Made by a program: the position numbers and the translations under genes. A stretch of DNA of 34,809 nucleotides. Origin: Fusobacteriaceae bacterium (lineage in GTDB: Bacteria > Fusobacteriota > Fusobacteriia > Fusobacteriales > Fusobacteriaceae). The notes below the pieces were generated by a model. The model was not told where the DNA came from, made no database searches, and worked only from the letters and a program-made list of their open reading frames with translations. Below are positions 25,205 to 32,841 of this stretch, piece by piece. Position 1 is the stretch's first letter. Every line of letters begins with the position of its first letter. The stretch lies in the NCBI GenBank assembly GCA_900764925.1, contig CAAFPW010000064.1:1-34809 (forward strand), read 5' to 3'.

Positions 25205-26155
25205 TTGTCACGTAAAGGTATTGTCTTTAATATTCAAAGATTTACAATTCATGATGGTCCTGGATTAAGAACAGAGATATTTTTAAAGGGGTGTCCTTTA
25301 AGATGTGAATGGTGTAGTAATCCAGAGAGCTGGTCTAAAAATATTCAACCTGGAATCTATAGAAAAAAATGTATATCAGCAAAAAAGTGTTCTGATTGTA
25401 AGGAGAATTGCCCAAATGGTGAGATGCTTAAATTTTATAGAGGAAAGGTTAAAGAGATAGATAGGGTACTATGTACTAATTGTATGAAATGTAGTGATGT
25501 ATGCCCTTCAGAAGCTATTAAACAATGGGGAAAAGAGATGAGCGTTGAAGAGTGTATGGAGGTAATAATCAAAGATAGAGGTTACTATGAACGTTCAGGA
25601 GGAGGAGTTACAGTATCAGGAGGAGATCCTCTTGTTCAAAGTGAGTTTGTAGAGGAACTTTTTAAAAGATGTAGAGAAGAAAAGATACATACTTGTTGTG
25701 AATCTACATTCCATGCTAATTGGGATAGTGTAAGTAGGGTATTACCTTACACTGATCTAATAATAACTGATATAAAACATATGGATAGTGAAAAGCATAA
25801 AAAATATACTGGGGTATCAAATGAATTAATTTTAGAAAATTTAAAAAAATTAGCTAAAGAGGAACATGAAATTATTTTAAGAATACCAGTGATACCTAAT
25901 GTAAATGATAATATGGAAAATATTGAAGCTACTGCAGATTTTATCTTAAATGAGATGGAAGGAAGAATTAGAACTTTACAACTGTTGAGTTTTATGAGAC
26001 TTGGAGAGGAGAAGTATGAATCTTTAGGTATCCCATATAAGATGAAGGAAGTTAGAATCAATAGACGTTCTTTTCAAAATAAGATAAATAAGATAGCGGA
26101 ATATTTTAACAGTCGTGGTATACATTGTCTAGTAGGAACAAAAGAGAAAAATTAA
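25205..26155 (+). CDS. Glycyl radical enzyme activating enzyme (radical SAM)
   Basis: A 316-residue activase that uses S-adenosylmethionine to install the glycyl radical on its partner GRE. The radical SAM motif C-x3-C-x2-C is Cys30, Cys34 and Cys37 (KGCPLRCEWCSNPE). An inserted bis-4Fe-4S ferredoxin domain follows, with Cys56, Cys62, Cys65, Cys69 and Cys90, Cys93, Cys96, Cys100. The presence of this insert is typical of activases for glycerol dehydratase, choline lyase and sulfite-lyase GREs, and absent from pyruvate formate-lyase activase. ERSGGGVTVSGGDPL is the SAM-contacting GGE-like region. The start is the TTG at 25205, just after AAAGGAGG; it places the conserved KGIVFNIQRFTIHDGPG opening at residue 4. 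A TTG at 25181 precedes the ribosome site and is rejected. The GRE gene follows by 38 bases. Confidence 0.92.
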   Translation: MSRKGIVFNIQRFTIHDGPGLRTEIFLKGCPLRCEWCSNPESWSKNIQPGIYRKKCISAKKCSDCKENCPNGEMLKFYRGKVKEIDRVLCTNCMKCSDVCPSEAIKQWGKEMSVEECMEVIIKDRGYYERSGGGVTVSGGDPLVQSEFVEELFKRCREEKIHTCCESTFHANWDSVSRVLPYTDLIITDIKHMDSEKHKKYTGVSNELILENLKKLAKEEHEIILRIPVIPNVNDNMENIEATADFILNEMEGRIRTLQLLSFMRLGEEKYESLGIPYKMKEVRINRRSFQNKINKIAEYFNSRGIHCLVGTKEKN

Positions 26156-26193
26156 ATTAAGTGAATAAATATAAAAAATGGAGGAGATATATT

Positions 26194-28713
26194 ATGGCAG
26201 AGAGACATACTACTGCATCAGGAGTAGAAAAATTTGATCACACTTATAGCTTAGGATACCAAGTTAACCATGAGGATTGGTCTCCATATAAAAGAGTAAA
26301 CTATCTAAGACAAACTTTCTTAGATCGTCCTTATGATGTTGATGTTGACCGTTTAAGATGGGTAACTGAGGCATATAAGAAACATGAAAACGCTCCTAAA
26401 AAATTACAATGTGCTTATGCTTTTGAAAATATTTTATTAAATACTCAACTATATATTTATCCAGAAGATTTAATACTAGGAGAGATAGCTGCTCCAGCTA
26501 AAGCTGCTCCTATATATCCTGAATTTTCAGTAGATTGGATAATTGATGAGATATTACACTCACCTTTCGAAGAGCGTGCTCACGACCAATTCTATATCAG
26601 AAATGATGAAGAGAGAAAAGAGATAGTAGAATTATGTCGTTACTGGCAAGGAAAAACAGTTGAAGATAGAATCAACTCAAGATTAGAAGATGAACAAACA
26701 AAGGGATCACAATTAGGAAAGAAAATATTCCAAACAAATGTATACCATTATGCAGGAGCAGGACATCTAGCTATAGATTATGCTAAATTGATGAGAGTGG
26801 GATATAATGGATTAATCGAAGAAGCAAAAGCAGGATTAGAGAGATTAGATAAAAGAGATGTAGAGTATGGAGATAAGAGAGACTTCTACCAAGCTGTAAT
26901 CATAATGCATGAAGCTGCAAAAAAATATATTGTAAGATATGCAAAATTAGCTGAAGAATATGCTCAAAAAGAGGAGAATCCAGTTAGAAAGCAAGAGTTA
27001 GAGATGATGGCATCAAACTGTTATGCAATAGCAGGAGAACCACCAAAAACTTTCTGGCAAGCACTACAACTATTTAATATAGCTACAACATTAATTCAAA
27101 TAGAAGGAAATGGACACTCTATATCATATGGACGTATGGACCAATGGTTATATCCTTTCTATGAGAAAGATATGAGAGAAGGAACTATAACAAAGGAATT
27201 CGTTTTAGAGTTATTAGAGGTTCAATATGTAAAAATGAACAACCCTACAAAACTTAAGGATAAGGGAACAGTAGTGGTTCGTAATGGACGTGGATTTGGA
27301 GGAGAAAGCTTAACAATAGGTGGAGTAGATCGTGATGGTAACGATGTAACAAACGATTTAACAATATTGATGTTAGAAGCTTCTGCTCATACTCGTATGA
27401 TGAACCCTTGGGTATGTGTACGTATGCATGACAATACTCCATATGAATTAAAGGTTAAAACAGTAGAGTGTATTCGTGCTGGATATGGACATCCAAAAAT
27501 CTTCAATGACAACAGTGCAATAAAAGCTATGATGCGTAAAGGAATGTCATTGGAAGAAGCTAGAGAGTACTGTGTAGTAGGTTGTGTTGAGCCAGATTTA
27601 CCAGGAAAAGAGTACGGATGGCATGATGCTGCTTATGTAAATACAGCAAAAATGATGGAAATGGTAGTAAATGGTGGACGTTGCTTAGATTGTGGTCCTC
27701 ACTGTATGAGATGGGAAAAATGTGGAGCATTAGGAAAACATATAGGACCAAATACAGGATCATTAGAGACATACAAATCATTTGAAGAAGTATTAGAAAG
27801 TGTAGATAAACAATTTGCTTACTGGACAGATCAAATGTGTAGTAGTTTAAATATAATAGATAATGCTCATAGAGAGCGTAAACCAATTCCATATGTTTCA
27901 GCATTCTATGAGGAGTGTTTAACAAGTGGTAAAGATTTAACAGAGGGTGGAGCTAAATACAATGGAATAGGACCTCAAGCTAGTGGAATTGCAACTTGTG
28001 CAGATAGCTTAGCAACAATAAAACAACTTATGTTTGATGAGAAGCGTTTCACTGGAGCTGAATTATTACAAGCTATTAAAGACAACTGGGAAGGACATGA
28101 AAAACTATATGCTCTAGTAAAGAGTTCTAAAGTTCATCACTATGGAAACGATGATGACTATGCTGATGATCTATTCAAATTCATGTTTGAGTGTTATTGT
28201 CGTCATATAGCTGGAAGAAAAACACCTCGTGGAGGAGAGTACAGCCCAGGAGTTTACTCAGTAAATGCTAACGTTGGAATGGGATTAAATACTAATGCAT
28301 CTCTAGATGGAAGAAAGATAGGAGAAGCTATCTCTGATAATATGGGACCTGTTCATACAGATGGAGGATCTCACGATATAAGTGGACCAACTGCAGTTGT
28401 TAACTCTGTTGCAAAAGTTGATCATAGTTTAGCAACTAATGGAACTTTATTGAACTTAAGATTCCCACAAGAAGCTGTTGCAGGGGTAGAAGGAAGAGAC
28501 AATTTAATCAGTTTCATAGATGAGTATATCTCTAAATATGGAATGCATGTACAATTTAATATTATGAGTTCTGCTACAATGAGAGCAGCACAAAAAAATC
28601 CAGAACTATATAAAGATATGTTAGTTCGTGTTGCAGGATATAGTGCTTACTTTGTTGAATTAGGAAAACCATTACAAAAAGATTTAATTCAACGTACAGA
28701 ATTACACTTTTAA
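26194..28713 (+). CDS. Glycyl radical enzyme, probable sulfonate dehydratase or C-S lyase (HpfG/HpsG type)
   Basis: An 839-residue GRE. The catalytic thiyl Cys464 and base Glu466 are in VVGCVEPDLPGKEYG, and the radical Gly815 is in VRVAGYSAYF. The C-V-E-P motif places it with diol dehydratase, choline lyase and sulfite-lyase GREs and excludes pyruvate formate-lyase. By spacing from the catalytic Cys, His191 (AGAGHLAIDY) and Asp478 (YGWHDAAY, Cys+14) correspond to the glycerol-binding His164 and Asp447 of clostridial glycerol dehydratase. Arg679 lies close to the sulfonate-binding Arg678 of isethionate sulfite-lyase. With the neighbouring exporter and aldehyde/ketone reductase, DHPS is the favoured substrate; isethionate or a plain diol is possible. 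ATG 26194 has GGAGGAG upstream; a GTG at 26161 does not. Nineteen of 42 arginines are CGT, unlike flanking genes. Confidence 0.85.
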   Translation: MAERHTTASGVEKFDHTYSLGYQVNHEDWSPYKRVNYLRQTFLDRPYDVDVDRLRWVTEAYKKHENAPKKLQCAYAFENILLNTQLYIYPEDLILGEIAAPAKAAPIYPEFSVDWIIDEILHSPFEERAHDQFYIRNDEERKEIVELCRYWQGKTVEDRINSRLEDEQTKGSQLGKKIFQTNVYHYAGAGHLAIDYAKLMRVGYNGLIEEAKAGLERLDKRDVEYGDKRDFYQAVIIMHEAAKKYIVRYAKLAEEYAQKEENPVRKQELEMMASNCYAIAGEPPKTFWQALQLFNIATTLIQIEGNGHSISYGRMDQWLYPFYEKDMREGTITKEFVLELLEVQYVKMNNPTKLKDKGTVVVRNGRGFGGESLTIGGVDRDGNDVTNDLTILMLEASAHTRMMNPWVCVRMHDNTPYELKVKTVECIRAGYGHPKIFNDNSAIKAMMRKGMSLEEAREYCVVGCVEPDLPGKEYGWHDAAYVNTAKMMEMVVNGGRCLDCGPHCMRWEKCGALGKHIGPNTGSLETYKSFEEVLESVDKQFAYWTDQMCSSLNIIDNAHRERKPIPYVSAFYEECLTSGKDLTEGGAKYNGIGPQASGIATCADSLATIKQLMFDEKRFTGAELLQAIKDNWEGHEKLYALVKSSKVHHYGNDDDYADDLFKFMFECYCRHIAGRKTPRGGEYSPGVYSVNANVGMGLNTNASLDGRKIGEAISDNMGPVHTDGGSHDISGPTAVVNSVAKVDHSLATNGTLLNLRFPQEAVAGVEGRDNLISFIDEYISKYGMHVQFNIMSSATMRAAQKNPELYKDMLVRVAGYSAYFVELGKPLQKDLIQRTELHF

Positions 28714-28734
28714 TTAAAAATAGATCAGATAAAA

Positions 28735-28768
28735 AATAATCCAGTAGAAAAATCTCTACTGGATTATT
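28735..28768 (+). promoter_or_regulatory. Strong stem-loop between the GRE and exporter genes
   Basis: A perfect 14-bp stem (28735-28748 with 28755-28768) with a 6-base loop lies 21 bases after the GRE stop. On the plus strand it is followed by AAAGAAAAATGG, with no T run, so it should not terminate the operon. On the minus strand it is followed by a T run and would terminate antisense transcription. In the mRNA it could protect the abundant GRE message at its 3' end and lower expression of downstream genes. Confidence 0.75.
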
Positions 28769-28790
28769 AAAGAAAAATGGAGGAAAGAAG

Positions 28791-29570
28791 ATGACATTTG
28801 AATTTGCTTTTGTATTAGTTGGATTAATGCAAGTAGTTGGATTTTTTATACAGGGATGTACGGGATTTGGATGTACAGTTATAGCAGCTTCAGTTACAAC
28901 TGGACTTTTAGGTATTAAAGAGGGTGTACCATATGGAACATTAATGACTCTACCTTTTATGTATTATTTGGGAATAAAAGCTATAAATGAAGTTTCTTGG
29001 AAAGATTTAGGAAAAATTTTAGTACTATGTGCTCCAGGGATATTAGTAGGAAACTATCTTTTTGCAACTGTTAGTCCTAATGTAGCTAAGATAGCTATTG
29101 GAGCTATGATATGTTTAATAGCTTTAATGAATATCAATAAGTATATTATTCAACCTCTAGTTTTAAAGAAAGAGTTGAAAGAGGAAAGTGATTCTTTAGG
29201 GAAAAAGATATTTAGCTATGGATGTTTAATCTTAGGTGGAGTAGTTCATGGGGCTTTCAATATCGGAGGACCATTAATTACAGTATATACAGTTTCAGCA
29301 GTAAAAGAGAAAGAAAAGTTTAGAACAACAATGACTTGGGTATGGGCTATACTAAATACTGTTAATGCAATCAATCAATATAGAAGTGGAGCTATAACTC
29401 CTCATTTATTAAGTGCTTTAGCAGTTGGATTACCAATGGCAGGAATTGGATTCTTCTTAGGAATGGCTTTCTTGAAGAAGATAAATCGTGAACAATTCTT
29501 AAGAATAGTATATGTTGTATTACTATTTATTGGTGCAGATATGTTAATTCGTAGTATTTTAGCATTATAG
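28791..29570 (+). CDS. TauE/SafE-family anion exporter
   Basis: A 259-residue membrane protein with about eight hydrophobic helices in two halves. FIQGCTGFGCTVIAASVTT near the N-terminus and VHGAFNIGGPLITVYTVS in the second half are the paired Gly-rich repeats of the TauE/SafE (4-toluene sulfonate/sulfite exporter) family. These proteins export sulfite or organosulfonates. Placed between the GRE and the alcohol dehydrogenase, it probably removes the sulfur end product: sulfite if the GRE is a lyase, 3-hydroxypropanesulfonate if it is a dehydratase. The ATG has a GGAGG ten bases upstream. The next gene begins 20 bases after its stop. Confidence 0.85.
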   Translation: MTFEFAFVLVGLMQVVGFFIQGCTGFGCTVIAASVTTGLLGIKEGVPYGTLMTLPFMYYLGIKAINEVSWKDLGKILVLCAPGILVGNYLFATVSPNVAKIAIGAMICLIALMNINKYIIQPLVLKKELKEESDSLGKKIFSYGCLILGGVVHGAFNIGGPLITVYTVSAVKEKEKFRTTMTWVWAILNTVNAINQYRSGAITPHLLSALAVGLPMAGIGFFLGMAFLKKINREQFLRIVYVVLLFIGADMLIRSILAL

Positions 29571-29590
29571 AAAGATAAGGAGAGGGAAAA

Positions 29591-30739
29591 ATGAAAGATT
29601 TTAGATTTAAAGTACCACAAAATATTGAATTTGGAATAGGAAGCTTAAATAAATTACCAGAGATTTTAAAAGAGAGTAAGTCTGAAAATGTATTATTAAT
29701 TTCAGATAGAGGATTAGAAAAATTAGGAGTAGTAAAAAAAGTAGTTGATATAATAGAAAAAGCAGGAATAAAATGTACTTCATACTTAGATGTAATTCCT
29801 AATCCAACAGTGGATGTTGTTAATGAAGCAGCTGCTAAATATGAAGAAGTAAAAGCTACAAGTATAATTGCTCTAGGTGGAGGAAGTCCAATGGACGTAG
29901 CTAAAGCAGTTGGTGTTTTGGCAAACTTTGGTGGAAAAATAACTGATTACGAAGGAAATCATAAAGTACCAGGACCAGTAGTTCCTATTATAGCTATACC
30001 TACAACTGCTGGAACAGGAAGTGAAGTTACAGCTTCTGCAGTTATAACTGATGAGGAGCGTAACTATAAATTCTCAGTGTTTAGTTATGAGATTCTTCCT
30101 AAATATGCAGTTTTAGATCCAGAATTAATAATGACAGCTCCAGCTCATATAGCAGCAGCTTGTGGAGTAGATGCTCTAATCCATGCTATGGAAGCATATA
30201 TATCAAATAATGCATCTCCTTTCTCTGATTCTATGGCTGAAAAAGCTATGGAGTTAATAGGAAAAAACATTCGTCGTTTTGTAGCTAATAGACAAGATAC
30301 TGAAGCTGCTTCAGCTATGATGATAGGATCTACTTTTGCAGGAATCTCTTTTGCTTGGGCAAGACTTGGAAATGTACATGCAATGAGTCATCCAGTAAGT
30401 GCTTATTTCCATGTTCCACATGGAGTAGCTAACTCTATACTACTTCCTACAGTATTTGAGTACAATGCATTAGCTGATAATGGACGTTATGAAAAAATAT
30501 ACAAATACATATGTGAAGGAAATGGGGAAGTAACAAACTTTAAACCAGAGATGTTAGTTGAAGAGATCAAAAAACTAAATGTAGTATTAGGAATTCCAAA
30601 TTCTCTTTCAGAAGTAGGAGTAACTGAAGATATGATTCCAGCAATGGCTGAAGATGCTATGAAGAGTGGAAACATACCAGCTAACCCACGTCAAACAACT
30701 CTAAAAGATATAGTTGAATTATATAAGAAAGCGTTATAA
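29591..30739 (+). CDS. NADH-type iron alcohol dehydrogenase of the GRE operon
   Basis: A 382-residue group III alcohol dehydrogenase. Metal ligands are Asp194, His198, His263 and His277, close to the FucO register (196/200/263/277). The dinucleotide loop GGGSPMD is at 96-102. Asp39 in VLLISDRG should bind the ribose hydroxyls and favours NAD(H) over NADP(H). It would reduce the GRE product: 3-sulfopropionaldehyde (HpfD role), hydroxyacetone or an aldehyde, regenerating NAD+. It is the last gene before a strong terminator. It shares the CGT arginine codons of the GRE operon. It differs clearly from the NADPH-type enzyme at 21094-22260. Confidence 0.88.
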   Translation: MKDFRFKVPQNIEFGIGSLNKLPEILKESKSENVLLISDRGLEKLGVVKKVVDIIEKAGIKCTSYLDVIPNPTVDVVNEAAAKYEEVKATSIIALGGGSPMDVAKAVGVLANFGGKITDYEGNHKVPGPVVPIIAIPTTAGTGSEVTASAVITDEERNYKFSVFSYEILPKYAVLDPELIMTAPAHIAAACGVDALIHAMEAYISNNASPFSDSMAEKAMELIGKNIRRFVANRQDTEAASAMMIGSTFAGISFAWARLGNVHAMSHPVSAYFHVPHGVANSILLPTVFEYNALADNGRYEKIYKYICEGNGEVTNFKPEMLVEEIKKLNVVLGIPNSLSEVGVTEDMIPAMAEDAMKSGNIPANPRQTTLKDIVELYKKAL

Positions 30740-30757
30740 AATATTCACTATTGATAG

Positions 30758-30796
30758 AAAATTATCCCGTTTATATATTTAAACGGGATAATTTTT
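30758..30796 (+). terminator. Terminator of the GRE operon
   Basis: A perfect 16-bp stem (30758-30773 with 30780-30795), with a GC core CCCG/CGGG and a 6-base loop, runs into T residues. It ends the activase-GRE-exporter-dehydrogenase transcript before the transporter gene. Confidence 0.9.
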
Positions 30797-30856
30797 AAAA
30801 AATAATTTTTCATAAAGGGATTGATAAACTCACATTATTGAAGTAAGGAGAGTGAG

Positions 30857-32242
30857 ATGAATATACAGAAAATAAATATTAAAAATTTAGGATGGTTGAT
30901 CTGTCTACTTTTACCATTTATCATATATCTAATTCCAATAACTACTAATTTTACTCAGGATCTTAAAATCTTTTTTATGGCAACTTTATTTGTTATTTTA
31001 ATCATAGCTTTTGAGTTGCTTCCATTATTAGTTTCAGCACTATTACTACCAGCTTTATATTTAATCTCAGGAATAGTACCTATCGAAATTGCTTTTTCAT
31101 CATGGACAAGTCAAACTGTATGGATAGTTGTATCAGGGTTAATATTAAGTAATATTTTAGAAGAGTGTGGTTTATTAAAAAGAATATCATATATAGTTAT
31201 AACAAAATGTGGTGGAACTTATATAGGAACAGTATTTGGATGTTTTTTTATAGGAGTAATTTTAAATATAATTACTTTTTGTAATGGATGGTTGGTTGCA
31301 AGTGCTTTAGTTTATGGAATATGTAGGGCTATAAATCTAAAACCTTCTAAAGAGGCTTCTTTAATCTGTTTTGCAGGAACTCTAGGAGGAACAGGGGCAA
31401 CAATATTTTTATACTATCCAGCTTACTATTCTATGATAGAGGAAGCTATACAAAAGTTTATTCCAGATTATAGTATAGGAATATTTACATCTCTTATCTA
31501 TAATGGAATGGGAATCTTATTTTATGTAATAACTATATTTATTTTTATAAAATTGTATAATGTAAAAAATTTAGATTTAAGTTTTGAAAAGGATCTTTTT
31601 AAGAATAAGTTAAAAGAGTTGGGAGAGATTACGTCTAAAGAGAGAAAAGCTATATATGTGGTTATTCTTCTATTAATCTATTTAGGTTCAACTCATTTTA
31701 CAAAGTTACCTGTATTATATGGTTTTATTCTAATTCCTTTTATAAGTTTTTTACCTGGAGTAGAGTTATGTGAAACAAAAGTATTGAAAAGCTTAAAGTT
31801 TGAAACAGTATTTTTTGTGGCAACTTGTTTAAGTATAGGAATTGTAGGAGCTAATGTTGGATTTTCTAAATTTATGTTGGATGTGACTATGCCTCTATTT
31901 AAGGGTGAATCAGTTCTGTTTGTATGTATTATTTTCTTAATAATTGGAACAATAGCTAACTTCTTTATGACACCGATGGCGATGTTAGGTGGACTTTCAG
32001 TTTCATTTGTAGAGATAGGGTTATCATTAGGAATAAGTCCTGTGGCTTCTACAATGATGTTATTATATTCATGTGAAATACTATTTTTCCCATATCAATC
32101 TGCAGGAAATTTGATGATGTACAGCTATGGAATGATGCCAATGAAAGAATTTGTAAAACAAGAGGGATTGAAATCAATTTTAATGATAGTTGGATTTGCA
32201 ATTATCATATATCCAATTTGGAGATTTTTGGGCTTTATGTAA
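30857..32242 (+). CDS. DASS/SLC13-like anion permease
   Basis: A 461-residue transporter with about 12 hydrophobic segments in two repeats. The layout (opening helices, a re-entrant region FAGTLGGTGATIFLYYP in the first half and ANFFMTPMAMLGG in the second) fits the divalent anion:sodium symporter (DASS/CitT/SLC13) family. The classical Ser-Asn-Thr motifs are not well conserved, so it is a divergent member. It probably imports a carboxylate or sulfonate. Its place directly after the GRE operon suggests uptake of the GRE substrate, although it has a separate transcript and ordinary AGA/AGG arginine codons. The ATG has AAGGAGAG upstream. No clear promoter is seen in the 60-base gap. Confidence 0.75.
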   Translation: MNIQKINIKNLGWLICLLLPFIIYLIPITTNFTQDLKIFFMATLFVILIIAFELLPLLVSALLLPALYLISGIVPIEIAFSSWTSQTVWIVVSGLILSNILEECGLLKRISYIVITKCGGTYIGTVFGCFFIGVILNIITFCNGWLVASALVYGICRAINLKPSKEASLICFAGTLGGTGATIFLYYPAYYSMIEEAIQKFIPDYSIGIFTSLIYNGMGILFYVITIFIFIKLYNVKNLDLSFEKDLFKNKLKELGEITSKERKAIYVVILLLIYLGSTHFTKLPVLYGFILIPFISFLPGVELCETKVLKSLKFETVFFVATCLSIGIVGANVGFSKFMLDVTMPLFKGESVLFVCIIFLIIGTIANFFMTPMAMLGGLSVSFVEIGLSLGISPVASTMMLLYSCEILFFPYQSAGNLMMYSYGMMPMKEFVKQEGLKSILMIVGFAIIIYPIWRFLGFM

Positions 32243-32253
32243 AAATAATTTAT

Positions 32254-32288
32254 GGAGATACTGAAAAATTAGTATCTTCATTTTTTTT
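32254..32288 (+). terminator. Terminator of the permease gene
   Basis: A 9-bp stem (32254-32262 with 32271-32279, one G-T pair) and an 8-base loop are followed by an eight-T run at 32281-32288. Confidence 0.75.
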
Positions 32289-32342
32289 GTAAAAAAACTA
32301 AAAAATAAACTCAATAGATTAGTAGATAAAATTTATTATATA

Positions 32343-32351
32343 TGGTATACT
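32343..32351 (+). promoter_or_regulatory. Extended -10 promoter of the SLH-protein/pgi pair
   Basis: TGGTATACT is an extended -10, 32 bases before the next ATG. The -35 region is weak. It lies within a possible longer reading frame starting at 32342, which argues that translation begins downstream at 32384. Confidence 0.5.
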
Positions 32352-32383
32352 TAAAAGATAAAAAAGATGAGAAGGAGGAGTAT

Positions 32384-32821
32384 ATGAAATACATAATAAT
32401 TTTAATGTTGATTCTATCCTCAATACTATTTGCAGAGAATAAATTTGAAGATTTAAATGAAGAGCATTGGGCATATCCTGAGGTCCAAGCCTTAATAGAT
32501 AAAGGTATAATTGTTGAAAACAGATATAAATTTGATGGAAGTGAACCTATGAGTAGATATGAGTTTGCTTTTAACCTATCTCGTGCATTGGACTATGTAG
32601 ATTTAAAGAAAGCAAACAAGGAGGATTTAAATATTTTGGAATCTCTTATGTTTGAGTTTTCACAGGAATTAAATAAGATTGGGTTTGATTCATCTACATT
32701 CATAAATAGAATAGACGTTATAAATGAGACTATTGATCTTTTGAGAGAGAGAGTCAATGAGAATGAGAGAACTATATCAGATTTGAAAAAGAGAGTAGAA
32801 GCTCTTGAAGATAAAAATTAA
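32384..32821 (+). CDS. Short secreted protein with one SLH domain and a coiled coil
   Basis: A 145-residue protein with an N-terminal signal peptide (MKYIIILMLILSSILFA, cleavage likely after about residue 17). A single S-layer homology domain follows at about 20-70 (FEDLNEEHWAYPEVQALIDKG through MSRYEFAFNLSRAL), then a charged helical coiled coil at about 100-143. SLH plus coiled coil is also the N-terminal plan of OmpM-type outer membrane tethers, but here no beta barrel follows. It may link the outer envelope to peptidoglycan or its secondary polymer. AAGGAGGAG precedes the chosen ATG. pgi follows by 20 bases, so they are probably co-transcribed. Confidence 0.75.
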   Translation: MKYIIILMLILSSILFAENKFEDLNEEHWAYPEVQALIDKGIIVENRYKFDGSEPMSRYEFAFNLSRALDYVDLKKANKEDLNILESLMFEFSQELNKIGFDSSTFINRIDVINETIDLLRERVNENERTISDLKKRVEALEDKN

Positions 32822-32841
32822 TAAAACAGGAGGAGTGTATA

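Noticed and set aside
26194..28713. Pyruvate formate-lyase.
   Set aside because: The active site is G-C-V-E-P with a single catalytic Cys followed by Glu, not the Cys-Cys pair of pyruvate formate-lyase, and the activase carries the extra ferredoxin domain absent from PflA.
29591..30739. 1,3-propanediol dehydrogenase paired with a B12-independent glycerol dehydratase.
   Set aside because: The gene set could form such a pair, but a TauE/SafE exporter and an anion permease have no place in glycerol fermentation, and Arg679 suggests an acidic group on the substrate. Kept only as an alternative.
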